Shown here piece by piece: positions 9,501 to 19,600 of a DNA stretch of 64,000 nucleotides (position 1 is its first letter; each line of letters opens with the position of its first letter). Source of the stretch: CACIAM-69d sp001698445 (lineage in GTDB: Bacteria > Cyanobacteriota > Cyanobacteriia > CACIAM-69d); the NCBI RefSeq assembly GCF_043235035.1, contig NZ_JAZAQF010000069.1:174562-238561 (forward strand), written 5' to 3'. Made by a program: the position numbers and the translations under genes. Below the pieces are notes generated by a model, which saw only the letters and a list, made by a program, of their open reading frames with translations, had not been told where the DNA came from and ran no database searches.

Positions 9501-9542
9501 GGTTTGATTTGGTTGGTTTGATTTGGTTGGTTTGATTTGGTT
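9501..9542. repeat. Three perfect 14-bp tandem repeats before dapB
   Basis: The unit GGTTTGATTTGGTT occurs three times without mismatch, ending 33 bp before the dapB ATG. This strongly asymmetric G/T strand lies in the likely 5' leader or promoter of dapB. Copy-number change here could alter expression. Confidence 0.85.
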
Positions 9543-9575
9543 GACTGATTTAGCTTGTCTTTAACGCGGCGGTGA

Positions 9576-10409
9576 ATGGGCATGACTCAAAATTCCCCAA
9601 TTCCGGTAGTGGTGGTTGGTGCGGCTGGCAAGATGGGCCGTGAGGTGGTGAAGGCGGTGGCGGCTGCGCCCGATATGACCCTCATTGGGGCGGTCGATCG
9701 CGCACCGGAGCTAGTGGGCCAGGATGTGGGCGAGGTGGTCGGTTGTGGCCCCTTGGAAGTGCCGATTTTGGATCAGCTAGAGGCGACTTTGGCCATGGCG
9801 GCCCAAGAGCGACAGTTGGGCGTGATGGTGGATTTCACGCACCCCAGTTCGGTCTACGAAAATGCGCGATCGGCGATCGCCTATGGCATTCGGCCCGCGA
9901 TCGGCACAACGGGGCTGAGCGAGGAGCAGGTGCGCGAGTTGGCGGAATTTGCCGACAAGGCCAGCACCGGTTGCGCCATCATTCCCAACTTCTCGATCGG
10001 GATGGTGTTGCTTCAGCAGGCTGCGGTTCAAGCCTCCCAATATTTCGATCATGTGGAAATTATTGAGCTGCACCACAACCAAAAGGCCGACGCACCCAGC
10101 GGCACGGCCCTGCAAACGGTGCAACTGATGTCTGGATTGGGCAAAACCTTCAATCCGGCACAGGTGGAAGAAAAGGAGTTGATTCCCGGTGCGCGGGGCA
10201 GCTTGGCCGGCGACAATATCAATGTTCACAGCATTCGCTTGCCGGGTCTCATTGCCCACCAGGAGGTGATCTTTGGTGCGCCGGGCCAAATCTACACGCT
10301 GCGCCACGACACGAGCGATCGGGCTTGTTATATGCCCGGTGTGTTGCTGACGATTCGGAAGTTGATTGACCTGAAGTGCTTGGTTTATGGTCTCGAAAAA
10401 CTGCTGTAG
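9576..10409 (+). CDS. dapB: 4-hydroxy-tetrahydrodipicolinate reductase
   Basis: Reduces hydroxy-tetrahydrodipicolinate with NAD(P)H in lysine and diaminopimelate synthesis. It has 277 residues, usual for the family. The Rossmann motif GAAGKMGREVV is at residues 12-22, DFTHPSSV near 85 and GTTGLSEEQ near 110. The signature EIIELHHNQKADAPSGTA near 161 includes the catalytic His pair and Lys. The end (TIRKLIDLKCLVYGLEKLL) is the conserved C-terminal helix. ATG 9576 is followed by a second ATG two codons later; either could be used. The gene stands alone and is followed 68 bp downstream by a palindrome copy. Confidence 0.97.
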   Translation: MGMTQNSPIPVVVVGAAGKMGREVVKAVAAAPDMTLIGAVDRAPELVGQDVGEVVGCGPLEVPILDQLEATLAMAAQERQLGVMVDFTHPSSVYENARSAIAYGIRPAIGTTGLSEEQVRELAEFADKASTGCAIIPNFSIGMVLLQQAAVQASQYFDHVEIIELHHNQKADAPSGTALQTVQLMSGLGKTFNPAQVEEKELIPGARGSLAGDNINVHSIRLPGLIAHQEVIFGAPGQIYTLRHDTSDRACYMPGVLLTIRKLIDLKCLVYGLEKLL

Positions 10410-10476
10410 CAGCGCGACAACCTGATGTCGATCGGTCTAGTCCAATGGCTGTTGCCGTTACCCGATCACTAGGCAG

Positions 10477-10496
10477 CAAGGGGCTTAAGCCCCTTG
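10477..10496. repeat. 20-bp palindrome, copy 2
   Basis: Perfect copy of the palindrome, 68 bp after the dapB stop. About 30 bp upstream of it is also shared with copy 3 at 13408 (a GCTGTTGC-GTTACC-GATC--TAGGCAG pattern), so the repeat unit here is about 50 bp. Confidence 0.8.
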
Positions 10497-10592
10497 TGAT
10501 GGCAACGCCAGTTGCCCTCCGATGGCTGAACCTTGCCCACTCGCTTCAATAACTTCCTCAGACACTTCCTCAGAACCGCCTCCGAACAACCT

Positions 10593-11456
10593 ATGCTGGT
10601 TCCGCTGACCCGTGACGCTTTCGATCGCCTGATTCCCTCGATCGCCACCTATCCGCAATACCAGTTCTACTGGGGGCGACCGGCGGACTTCATTCGCCGC
10701 CTGGCCATTTCCGTGGTGGGCATGGTAGTGACCTGGTTGGGCAGCCTGGCCACGGGCGATGCGACGGGCCCCATTTGGTTTGTGCTGGGCTTTGCGGCAG
10801 CGCTCTATTGGTTTTGGGCCCCCATCTATTGGGCCAGCCTCCGCAATGGCAAGGTGCGCAAATTCGGCTATTGCGGTTTTTGGGAAGGTGAAATTCTGGA
10901 TGTTTACGTGACCGAAGAGCTGGTGGGTCAAGAGGAAACGGTGAACCGCCAGGGCGAGTTGGTGATTGTGGAAAACCGGGAGCGTTGCCTCAACTTGGAA
11001 GTGGGCGATGAGACAGGATTTGAAACCCTTTTTCAGGCTCCGCTGCGTCGTGAGCACAAGGGTATTAAGCCGGGAATGCGGGCCCAAACCCTGATTTTGT
11101 CCGATCGCCCCGATTTGAGCCGAGTGGCCCAGGTGGCTGATTTTTATCTTCCTGATCGCCGGGTTTGGATCAGCGACTATCCCCTGTTGCAGCGGGAAGC
11201 CTTTGAGGAGGTGAGCCGGGAGCTGAGCGACCCACCGCCGAATCGTCGATCGCGTCGGCCCAGCCGTCCGGCCCCGAGCCAGGAGACCGGCTTAGCCCGC
11301 CGCCCGGATCCGCGCGATCGGGCCCTGGCCCGTTATGATCGGCGTGATGCCTCCGAGGAGCGTGGGCGGTTTGATGATCTTGAAGATGACTTTGAGAACA
11401 ACGATTTCGAGAACTTTGAGGACGATCGCCGCGATCGCCCCCGTCGCCGCCGATAG
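10593..11456 (+). CDS. Conserved membrane protein of unknown function
   Basis: From ATG 10593 (MLVPLTRDAF) the product has 287 residues; a TTG at 10533 in the same frame is less likely. Two adjacent membrane segments lie at about residues 32-70 (AISVVGMVVTWLGSLATG and WFVLGFAAALYWFWAPIYWASL). A soluble beta-rich part follows (EGEILDVYVTEELVGQ), where several residues look like a small barrel. The last 80 residues are disordered and extremely rich in Arg and Asp, ending DRPRRRR. Similar cyanobacterial proteins are often labelled phosphate ABC transporter permease, but nothing in the sequence shows transport. The gene is monocistronic. Confidence 0.75.
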   Translation: MLVPLTRDAFDRLIPSIATYPQYQFYWGRPADFIRRLAISVVGMVVTWLGSLATGDATGPIWFVLGFAAALYWFWAPIYWASLRNGKVRKFGYCGFWEGEILDVYVTEELVGQEETVNRQGELVIVENRERCLNLEVGDETGFETLFQAPLRREHKGIKPGMRAQTLILSDRPDLSRVAQVADFYLPDRRVWISDYPLLQREAFEEVSRELSDPPPNRRSRRPSRPAPSQETGLARRPDPRDRALARYDRRDASEERGRFDDLEDDFENNDFENFEDDRRDRPRRRR

Positions 11457-11756
11457 AACCTGAAAACGGCCCCAACAACACAAAAAAGCTCCAACCGTCG
11501 ATCAAAGTCGATCAAAACAGACCCTACTGCCCAAAATGCTCGCTAAATCCCAGGAACTGCTGACAGTTGGGTCAATTTGTCGGTTAGGGAATTGACGGAA
11601 TGGGTTGAGCTTGGTATTCCTGATGTCAACATGAGCGTGCTTGACTGACCCTAACGATCCCCGATCGCCCCTTGTCACCCGAAACCGCTCGATCGCCTAA
11701 CCTCGCTGAATTCCGTCTTTTGGATCCCTATCGCGCGTTAGCCCGTCGATCAGCCT
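11457..11756. other. Gap between two plus-strand genes
   Basis: 300 bp with no gene, strong hairpin or long repeat recognised. It presumably carries the promoter of the TPR gene. Confidence 0.4.
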
Positions 11757-13208
11757 GTGGAACCCCTATCCTTTTCCGATCCGTTTAATGGTGCGTCGTC
11801 GCCCGGGGTGACCCTATTTGGGCCGCCACATCTTGCGCCCGGGGCAATTGGGGGAGCAGATTGGTTGCCCCCGGTGCCGCCAGAAGAGATGGTTAGCGAA
11901 GTAACCGTCATGCCCGAGCATTCTGCGGACTGGTTGTTACAGCAGTGGTTGGATCTGGGGCTTCAGCAGCTCGAAGCCAGCAATTATCCTGGAGCGATCG
12001 AAGCCTTTGAACGGGCCCTCGACATCCAATCTGACTTAACCGTTGCTCGCCACGGCCGGGCGATCGCTCTGGTGGGAGCCAAGGCCTATGCCGAAGCTCT
12101 CCCGGAACTGGAGGGACTCCTGCAACAAATCCCGCACCAACTGGATCTTTGGGGGAACTATGGCCACGCCCTCGCTGCCATGGAGCGCCACGAGGAAGCC
12201 CTCGCCGCCTATCGCCACATCCTGGCTATTGATCCCAATGTTGTCAACGCCTGGCTTGATTGTGGGCGGTTGCTACAAACCCTAGGCCGCTGGAGCGAGG
12301 CTGCCGCCGCCTATGAGCGGGCTTTGGAGTTACAACCCACCGCCAGTGCGGCTTGGTTTGCGCGGGGACTGCTTCAGAAAAAGCTCGGTCAACGGGCCCA
12401 AGCTCTGGAGTCCTTTGAGCGCACCCTTTCGATCGATCCCCATTGCAAGGAAGCCTGGAACTATCGTGGCAACTTGCTCGAAGATTTGGGCCGCACCCAG
12501 GAAGCCCGCGAGGCCTATCAACGGGCGATCGACCTGGATCCTCAATATGCCGAAGCTTGGAATAACCTAGGCATTGCCCTCGATAGCCAACAGGCCCACC
12601 AGGAAGCCCTGGAAGCCTTTCACCAGTCTTTGGCCAGCGATCCGAATAATCCCGATGTGTGGAATAACTGTGGCCTCACGTTGGATAGCCTGGGGCAGTT
12701 AGGCGAGGCAGTGACTGCGTTCGATCGCGCCCTGGCCCTTACCCAAAACAGTCACTGGAAATCCTGGGCTAATCGGGGTTGTGTCCTTTGGCGGCTCCAC
12801 GGCTACGCGGCCGCCCTCAAAAACTGGAATCAGGGCATCGACTCCCTCGATCGCCAAGCCCCAGACTATGCTCTCGGTTGCGGCATTTTGCACTATCACA
12901 AGGGCCGGGCCCATGTGGATGAAGGCCAGCGCCACTCCGATGCCTTTCCCTACTTGCAAGAGGCGCGACTCTGTTTTGAGCAAGCCCTCAATTTCCTCGC
13001 ACCCGATCGCCATCCAGATTGGTATCTAGAAGCGGCCCAAGGGGCGATCGACACGTATCGGGCCCTGGGTAATGCAGACCAAGCTCAAGCCCTGATGTAT
13101 AGCGCCACGGAGCTGCTGCGCCGCCGAATGCGCGAAACGGACTGCACCAGCCAAAAAATGGCCCTCGCGAACAAGCTGGCTAGCTTCTACCAGAACGGGC
13201 GATCGTAG
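11757..13208 (+). CDS. TPR-repeat protein
   Basis: 483-residue protein made largely of nine tetratricopeptide repeats, from about residue 62 to 375, each with the W/A-G-Y-A-AF-A-DP pattern (for example AWNYRGNLLEDLGR and AWNNLGIALDSQQA). TPR arrays are protein-protein docking surfaces. No catalytic domain, signal peptide or membrane segment is visible. The N-terminal 45 residues are Pro/Gly-rich and probably disordered. The start taken is GTG 11757; an in-frame ATG at 11889 would also leave all repeats intact. The partner is unknown. Confidence 0.88.
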   Translation: MEPLSFSDPFNGASSPGVTLFGPPHLAPGAIGGADWLPPVPPEEMVSEVTVMPEHSADWLLQQWLDLGLQQLEASNYPGAIEAFERALDIQSDLTVARHGRAIALVGAKAYAEALPELEGLLQQIPHQLDLWGNYGHALAAMERHEEALAAYRHILAIDPNVVNAWLDCGRLLQTLGRWSEAAAAYERALELQPTASAAWFARGLLQKKLGQRAQALESFERTLSIDPHCKEAWNYRGNLLEDLGRTQEAREAYQRAIDLDPQYAEAWNNLGIALDSQQAHQEALEAFHQSLASDPNNPDVWNNCGLTLDSLGQLGEAVTAFDRALALTQNSHWKSWANRGCVLWRLHGYAAALKNWNQGIDSLDRQAPDYALGCGILHYHKGRAHVDEGQRHSDAFPYLQEARLCFEQALNFLAPDRHPDWYLEAAQGAIDTYRALGNADQAQALMYSATELLRRRMRETDCTSQKMALANKLASFYQNGRS

Positions 13209-13259
13209 CGATTAGTCGTTGGAATGATTAATCCCTTAGTCATAATTATTATTTGTAAT

Positions 13260-13304
13260 TACAGCCTTTACCTAGAACGATTGGTACGTCATATTACAGA
13301 TGCC
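13260..13304. repeat. Solo IS630-type end
   Basis: TACAGCCTTTACCTAGAACG and the next 25 bases match the left end of the insertion sequence at 63874 at about 25 of the first 29 bases. They match the repeat at 2166 at roughly 80% over 44 bases. No matching right end was found within 300 bp, so this looks like a remnant. Confidence 0.55.
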
Positions 13305-13407
13305 ATAAAGCAATTATGAGGTGGGCAATGCCCACCCTACTAGTGCATCAAGCTTATTTTGATAGGTCAAATTAGATGACTGTTGCTGTTACCAGATCGT
13401 TAGGCAG

Positions 13408-13427
13408 CAAGGGGCTTAAGCCCCTTG
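13408..13427. repeat. 20-bp palindrome, copy 3
   Basis: Perfect copy, 200 bp after the TPR gene stop, preceded by about 30 bp shared with copy 2 at 10477. Confidence 0.8.
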
Positions 13428-13779
13428 TTACTACGACTGAGTTCTTCAACAAAAAAACTGCGATCGGGCGATCACAGTTCGTCAAAAGGTGAGGATAAAA
13501 GAACGAAAAAATCATTCAAGAATTGGGCAACGATGATTCCATGAATGATTGGAAATTTGAACAACATCACGGGTCATGAGTCGATCGAGCCACGGGATAT
13601 TGAGCAACCGCCATTGATCCGGCTTCAGCCGATTTCAGCAGTTTCCACAACACCAATCACCTCAATCGCTTCTCCCCCGTAATTCGGGTTATCATCCGGT
13701 TTGTGTTCTAGTTAACGATCGAACCATTCGCCCCAATTGATCGTTCAAACCCTGAACTTGGGTCAGGAGCACCAGGAAC

Positions 13780-15453
13780 CTAGAAACTGAACTCGGTGCG
13801 CACCACGCCCAAGACGGCCGTGTTGTTGTCGTTGCCCGTGTCCGCATTGAACACCGCAATCACCCCCGGAGTGATCGAAATGAAATCGTTCACGGCCCAG
13901 CGGTAGAGTGCTTCCACGTGGATCGGCGTTTCATCATCCTCTTCCACGCCATCCGCACTGATCACCGTCGGCGGCTGACCCACCAACAAGGATCCCAGGT
14001 TGCCTTCTTTGCCCAAGTCGGGGAAGACCAAACCCACAGCCCAGTTCAGCACGTCGATGCTGTCGTCGCTTTGGGCATCTTCCGCCTTGGTGTAACCAAC
14101 CCAACCGTTTAAGCCCACCTTGGGCGAGAACAGATAGTTAGCTTGCAGGCCAACACTGTTGCTGATCGTGGAATGGTCGCCAAAGGGGTTGATGGTGCGG
14201 CGCGTGCCGGTGCGACCCAACAGGCCCAAGTCTTCGTCGGCGTATTGGTAATCGTCGTTGGAGTAGTAGCTGTGGGCAAAGAACAGGCCGGCGCTGAAGC
14301 GGCTGTCACTGCTCTTGTAGTTCAAGCTGGCGCTGGCGCTGTAGCTACCGCCGAAGAGACCGCTGCCATCACTGGGGCTGGCGGCGTTGCCGGCCATGTA
14401 GGCGGCCCCGATCGACCATTGATCACTGGGACTCCAAACAAAGCCCACCCCGGCATCGGCCGGTTGACGCAACACGGGCGGCCGATCGCCAAATCGCGAC
14501 AGGGCCCCGGAACCATCGCCATAGAGGAAGGGGTTGTGGGTGTCGTGGATGTCATCCAAATCCAACCCAGTGGTTCCCACAAGGGCTTCCACTTTTTCCC
14601 CGATCGGGAAGCGATAGCCCAAATAGGTCAGGCTGACTTGGTTGCTGTCGCCGTCACCGTAGCTCAGGGAACCCAAGCCCGTCACATCGTTCAGCGGATT
14701 CTGAACATTGTTGGTTTCCAAACGGGTGGTCAGGGTGTCTTGGCCCGTGAAGCTGGTGTTGAACACCAATCGCACCCGATTACTGAAGGTGACGTTTTCG
14801 GCGTTGCTGTCGTCGTCGTCGCCTGTGAGGGTTCCCCCTTGCAAACCAAGAATGGCGTTCCCGGTCAACTTGGTGGTGGTGGAGAATTGGGTTTTCTCCA
14901 GATAAGAAATCCGACCTTCCAGGGTGTCTACGCGACCGCGCAGCGCGGCCAGCTCGGTCTTGAACATGTCCTGCAATTTCTTCAGGACTTCTAGATCGGC
15001 CTTGGTGGCGTAGTCGGCCACGTTGGTCACGAGTAATTCTTGGATTCGATCGAGGCAAGCATTCAAACCAGCCGCGAACTCGTAGCGGGTCATGGCCCGG
15101 TTGCCCTTGTAGGTGCCGTCGGGATAACCGGCGATGCAACCGTAGCGCTCAACCAGCGATTGCAGGGCTTGGAAGGCCCAGTCGGTGGGTTGCACGTCCG
15201 ACAGTTGCGATACGGAGGTGACCTGCTCGGCGCTGTTGGCGCGGCGGTTACGTCCCTCTTGACCGTATTGGTTGAGGTCGTTGATCAGCTCGCTGGTGTC
15301 GGCCACGGCCCCGATCGCGTCGGGATTGGCCAAGTCAGGGCTAGCCGAATTAACGGATTGGGCCAAGGCCGGTGCAGCGGGAGCCGCCGCCAATAGGGCC
15401 AGGGCAGCGATCGGGGTTAAGTGCGATCGCCGATGGAACCGAGACATATGCAA
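13780..15453 (-). CDS. SLH-domain OprB-type porin
   Basis: Major outer-membrane porin of the cyanobacterial type, of the group often called iron uptake porin; it forms a beta-barrel for small solutes. It has 557 residues. A signal peptide covers about 1-32 (positive start, hydrophobic core, cleavage after APALAQ). An SLH domain spans about 78-135 (VSQLSDVQPTDWAFQALQSLVERYGCIAGYPDGTYKGNRAMTRYE read in parts), which binds pyruvylated peptidoglycan-linked polymer. A coiled coil spans about 140-185. The rest is a beta-barrel ending in Phe (VRTEFSF), as expected for BAM-dependent insertion. The ATG at 15447 (MSRFHRR) is an alternative start two codons downstream. A paralogue lies at 20022. Confidence 0.92.
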   Translation of the reverse strand: MHMSRFHRRSHLTPIAALALLAAAPAAPALAQSVNSASPDLANPDAIGAVADTSELINDLNQYGQEGRNRRANSAEQVTSVSQLSDVQPTDWAFQALQSLVERYGCIAGYPDGTYKGNRAMTRYEFAAGLNACLDRIQELLVTNVADYATKADLEVLKKLQDMFKTELAALRGRVDTLEGRISYLEKTQFSTTTKLTGNAILGLQGGTLTGDDDDSNAENVTFSNRVRLVFNTSFTGQDTLTTRLETNNVQNPLNDVTGLGSLSYGDGDSNQVSLTYLGYRFPIGEKVEALVGTTGLDLDDIHDTHNPFLYGDGSGALSRFGDRPPVLRQPADAGVGFVWSPSDQWSIGAAYMAGNAASPSDGSGLFGGSYSASASLNYKSSDSRFSAGLFFAHSYYSNDDYQYADEDLGLLGRTGTRRTINPFGDHSTISNSVGLQANYLFSPKVGLNGWVGYTKAEDAQSDDSIDVLNWAVGLVFPDLGKEGNLGSLLVGQPPTVISADGVEEDDETPIHVEALYRWAVNDFISITPGVIAVFNADTGNDNNTAVLGVVRTEFSF

Positions 15454-15958
15454 ACCTCACACGAAAAATCTGAGTCCATTGCAAACTGAATTCATCCCCA
15501 GCTCTGAACCATCAAAAGCTGGCAGCAATTCCTCAAAATCACTGCCCGCTCAAGGTCGCCAGCCAGGAGCCAAATTCCTTAGCATCCATCAAAAAGATAA
15601 TGATTCTCAGTTTGATTTATGAAAAGATAATTAAGCGGCGATGAATCAGTTTTGATCGTCATTCTAGCGAATTCTCGATCAATCTAAGGCCGGACAAAGA
15701 CAAAATATTATTGATTTAAGATCTCAATAGTACAGCATCGATTCTGCGTGAAATTACTGAGATTCATGATTCAACATCACGGAACCACCCCAACAACACT
15801 CAGTCCCTAGTCAGCAAGCGCAGTGGGTTGAAAGGGATGAATTCTGAGGTGCGATGGAGCTGATCGAACCGTTTCAAGCGATCGACTCCTTCGCGCCGCT
15901 CAACCCGATCCAGCCCATCCGCGATCTTGGCCCTAGGGCAACGGCGCAATTGGCCCTG
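15454..15958. other. Upstream region of the first porin
   Basis: AT-rich leader and promoter region of the minus-strand porin (15454-15780), then about 180 bp of HIP1-containing sequence up to the MITE at 15959. A plus-strand reading frame from 15854 runs into the MITE and has no family resemblance; it is probably not a gene. Confidence 0.45.
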
Positions 15959-16100
15959 GGGCCTGTCGTCATTTCCCAGGATCAGGCGGAAACGATTGAT
16001 TTTCCATGTCCCAGTCGTTGTAACAAGGGGCTTGAGCATCTTGTCCCCCACGATCTGCCAACGGTGGAATCAGGGTTTCAGGTGATTTGACGACAGACCC
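15959..16100. mobile_element. MITE subtype B, copy 1
   Basis: 142-bp element with ends GGGCCTGTCGTCA and TGACGACAGACCC, nearly identical along its length to the copy at 24411-24552. The right flank is TA and the left flank TG. The ends are those of subtype A but the interior differs. It abuts the yvcK 3' fragment: the stop codon of that fragment (16100-16102) is made of the flanking TA plus the terminal base of the element. Confidence 0.8.
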
Positions 16101-16401
16101 TAGGAATTTTCGAGATTGTGGGCAGCAGCGCGATCGAACCAACGGAGCAGCACGCGGGCTAACTTGCCCGAGTGGTGGCGAATTAGGCCCGTGTGGGGAT
16201 CTTCGTCAATGACGTTGGCAATCACGATCCGGCGACCCAGACGCGCCACCGCTTCCCGATCGAGCTGAATGGGGTGGCTATGTTCGCGGGCGTAGCGATC
16301 GAGGGTTTTGGGGGATGGGGGATTTTTTTGCACCAACGCCGAACAATTTGTGACCACAGGCCTGGTCGATCGCCCGGATGTGATCCGAAACGGTGTAGCC
16401 C
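16100..16401 (-). pseudogene. Duplicated 3' fragment of yvcK
   Basis: 302 bp that match the last 307 bp of the complete yvcK (22817-23123) at about 97% by eye, including the final codons for HNLENS and the stop (TAG here, TAA there). A 5-bp deletion near 16335 breaks the frame. The similarity ends abruptly at 16401. It encodes only the last 100 residues without a start, so it is not a functional gene. With the complete copy it forms direct repeats around 16402-22816. Confidence 0.92.
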
Positions 16402-16630
16402 AATTTTTTCTGCCCGTTGCACAAAAAACTGTGGTCGGGGCCGATAAGAATTTGAACCCAGCAGGATGCCCAGATGAGTTTTCTCAAAAACTCCTGACCA
16501 ATTATCTTGACAATTCATTTTTGTGCTTGATACCCTCGTGATCGTTTAGGTAATTTATTTAAAGCTTTTTTATAAGCTGCCTTAAATTTTACCTAAAAAA
16601 TTGTTTAGAAGCAACTAAACTCAAAATATA
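16402..16630. other. Left end of the inserted segment
   Basis: AT-rich leader of the exoprotein gene. Sequence similarity to yvcK stops at 16401. From 16540 on, T- and A-runs suggest the promoter of the downstream gene, but no clear pair of boxes was assigned. The gap is too short for another gene. Confidence 0.4.
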
Positions 16631-19600
16631 GTGAGCAGTACTATGGCGAGCCAAAGTAACGATCAAGAACTTCGTGAAATCTTTGGTTTAGCTCCCGGAC
16701 AGGGTGACAATGGCATTTTGGAGTTTGGGGCCACTGAGTATAGCCAGACAGAGAATGGGTTACTGGTGGCCGCCGTCAAAGTGCTGCGTCGTGGCCCGTT
16801 GACCGGTAGTCCGTCAGCAACTATTGCGTTAAGGGATGGTACGGCAGTTGCTGGCTCTGATTATTTAAAAGAACCAATTTCAGTTCAGTTTTTGCCTGGC
16901 GAAGTTGAAAAGACTATAACGATTCCATTGGTTGACGATGCAGTCATCGAAGATGTGGAGTCGCTCACTTTAACTCTGCAAAACCCTAAAAATGGTGCAG
17001 GAATTGGGCCACAGGCCACTGCAACCCTCAAAGTTCTAGACAACGATGGGGCGGCCATCATCGAGAGCCGCCCTAGCGTGGCTGGCAGTCCGCTCCCAAT
17101 CGATTCTGTTGATGTCTTTTTGCCACCGGGTGGTGAAGTTCTGCTGGAGGTGACGGTCACTGTCCCAGCAGAAGGGGGTGAACCCGTCACTAGCGTCCGG
17201 CCGCTCAGTCGCGAACCCCGCGCGGCGCAAACAGTCAGTTTGCCCCTAGATGTTTTCTTATTGCAGGATCTCTCGGGGTCTTTTGAGGACGATATCGATG
17301 TCTTGCAAGGTGATCCCGCATCGGGACGTGCTGGTCTAGCTGAGAACTTAGTTACGCAACTACAGTCTCTTCGTCCCGATACAACCTTTGGCTTAGGCTC
17401 CTTTGTAGACAAGCCGGTTCGTCCCTTTGGCAATGCCGCAGATGGAGACTATGTCTACCGCCTGGAGCAACCCCAGAGCCTTGATGGAAAGCGCTTCCAG
17501 CAAACTGTCCAAGGGCTGACTACTCGATTTGGAGGTGATGGCCCTGAGTCCCAGCTAGAAGCACTTCTGCTACTAGCTCGACAATCAGGAACAACAGGCT
17601 TCCGCTCCGGTGCTCGACGTGTGGTGGTGGTGTCAACGGATGCTCCCTACCACCAGGCAGGAGATTTTTTAGGAGCGCCACCCAACAATGGGGATGGAGT
17701 ATCTAGTGGCAGTCCCCAAGGTACTGGGGAAGACTATCCATCCGTTCAACAGGTCAAAAATGCCCTGATTGAAGCTGACCTTTTGCCCATCTTTGCGGTT
17801 ACGGAGGATGAATTAGCCACGTACCGTGACTTGGTGGATGACAGCGATGGGGATGGTTTTGGTTTTGGCAGTGTTGTGCAACTAGAGCGTGACAGCTCGA
17901 ACTTGACCAATGCCATTACTGAAGGTCTGGGCAATGTTGGGCGTGAAATTAACATTTTTGCGATCAGTGATGAGGCAAAGCGAGTCAAGGAAATTTTGCC
18001 TGCGAAGTTCACGGGTGTACAGGCTGGAGAAACCAAGAAGTTCGTTGTGCGGTTGCAGTCTGATGGGTTGGGCAGTGATGATTCTTTGATTCTTCGTGCT
18101 TTGGGCTATGGCGACATCAAGGTCAACATCATTCAAGATCCCCGACTTGCATTAGCTCCGTCCTATATCAAGCAATTGCAAGCTGTTGAATTTATCAGTG
18201 GGGGTAGTACTGAAGGTAATTTAAACCCAGGAGTTGATCCAAACAATCGTCGAGTTGGATTCAAGGTTTTTAGTAATCCTCCACCTGATAAGCTCCAAAA
18301 CACCCGCGTTGTCATTCATGGATTAAATGATGACTCAGATACACGGTTCAAAGATGGCCAGGAAGATGGCTATCTAGATAATGTCGCCAGGGCATGGGCT
18401 GATAAATATCCCAATGATCGGGTTCTTTTTCTTGATTGGCGCGAAGCTTCTAACAATGATCGCTATCGAGAAGGTATAGGTGCATTGAATCCAATTCCCG
18501 CCGTTGCATTTGGTGCACAGCTTAAGGCTGGAACATGGATCACACCTGTTGCTGAATATGCTGTCAAGGCCTTGGCCAGTACATTTGGTATTGGTTCGGA
18601 AGTAGCCAAGAACAATTTGTACCTAGCAGGTCATAGTCTTGGCTCGCTAGTAGCTAGTGAAATGGGTCGAATTTATCGAGATGGTTTTTTCCAGGACGGA
18701 AAACAACTTATTCCCGGTAATCAAAATGGAGTAAAGGCATTTTTTGCTTTAGATCCTCCATCCGAGCTGAATGGAAAATATGACCTAGATGGCAGAATTT
18801 CAGGTGATCAACGTCCAGAGTCGTTCTCTGCAGTCGCCAACTTTTCACGCGGTTTTGTAGGTAGTAAAAGCCTTGCCGGTAATCAAGTCTTTGCTGCATC
18901 AGCCAAAGAATCAATCCAGATAGACTACGGCGGAATACAGGCTGATGCGGGTGAAGAGCACACGAAAGTTGTCCGAGACTTTAATCGCCTCATTGATGTC
19001 TCTGGAGGTCTTGATGGACTTTCCTCGTTGGCGGATGACGTAGAGCTAAAAACTGTCTTCGGTGACTTTCAATCAGATACTCAGAGACCGACGCTCTTAC
19101 CGCTTTCAGGGGAAAAGCCCAGACATGACGCTACATTAGTTATCCGGGAGGGCAATTTTACTATTCCTGATCGCGTGAACCTAGTGTTCGGGCGAGGTAA
19201 CAAGGACGAAGGGAACCAAGACGAACTGATCTATGGTACGTCCAAAGACGACCGGATTGACACGAATTTCAATGATGACATTTTGACATCAGCAGGTAAC
19301 GACGAAATTCGAGCTCTTGCTGGCAATGATGCAGTTTGGGGTGGTGGTGACAATGACACAATTTATGGTGCTGAAGGCAACGACACCATCAATGGTGAAC
19401 AAGGTGACGATTTAATTTTTGGGGGAGCGGATCAAGACAAGATTTTTGGTGCCAGGGGAAATGATACGGTTCTCGGCGGAGATGGTGATGACGATATTGA
19501 GGGAAATGATGGTTCTGATTCTCTCTTTGGAAATGCTGGAAATGACACTATTCAGGCAGGAGCTGATTCCTCCTCAGATTATCTAGATGGAGGACAAGGA

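Larger units (their letters stand above)
8837..9575. other. Gap between the cyclase gene and dapB
   Basis: Divergent promoter region of about 740 bp without a credible gene. The left half (8840-9300) is unremarkable apart from G/T-rich runs at 9235-9300. The right half carries the MITE at 9310-9495 and the 14-bp tandem repeat at 9501-9542 directly before dapB. Confidence 0.5.
13209..13779. other. Gap holding two dispersed repeats
   Basis: 571 bp without a credible gene. It holds an IS630-end-like sequence at 13260, the third palindrome copy at 13408, and AT-rich sequence from 13490 to 13600. It is the convergent 3' region of the TPR gene (+) and the first porin (-). Confidence 0.5.

Noticed and set aside
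9501..9542. CRISPR-like direct repeats
   Set aside because: The 14-bp units are contiguous without spacers; no cas gene is present.
14143..14994. 283-codon plus-strand frame opposite the first porin
   Set aside because: Shadow of the porin coding strand with biased Gly/Val composition; no start signal or family.
15854..16090. 79-codon plus-strand frame before and in the MITE
   Set aside because: More than half lies in the repeat; no family resemblance.
16222..16541. Small frames across the end of the yvcK fragment
   Set aside because: They combine fragment and unrelated sequence around the 16401 junction; no start signal or family.
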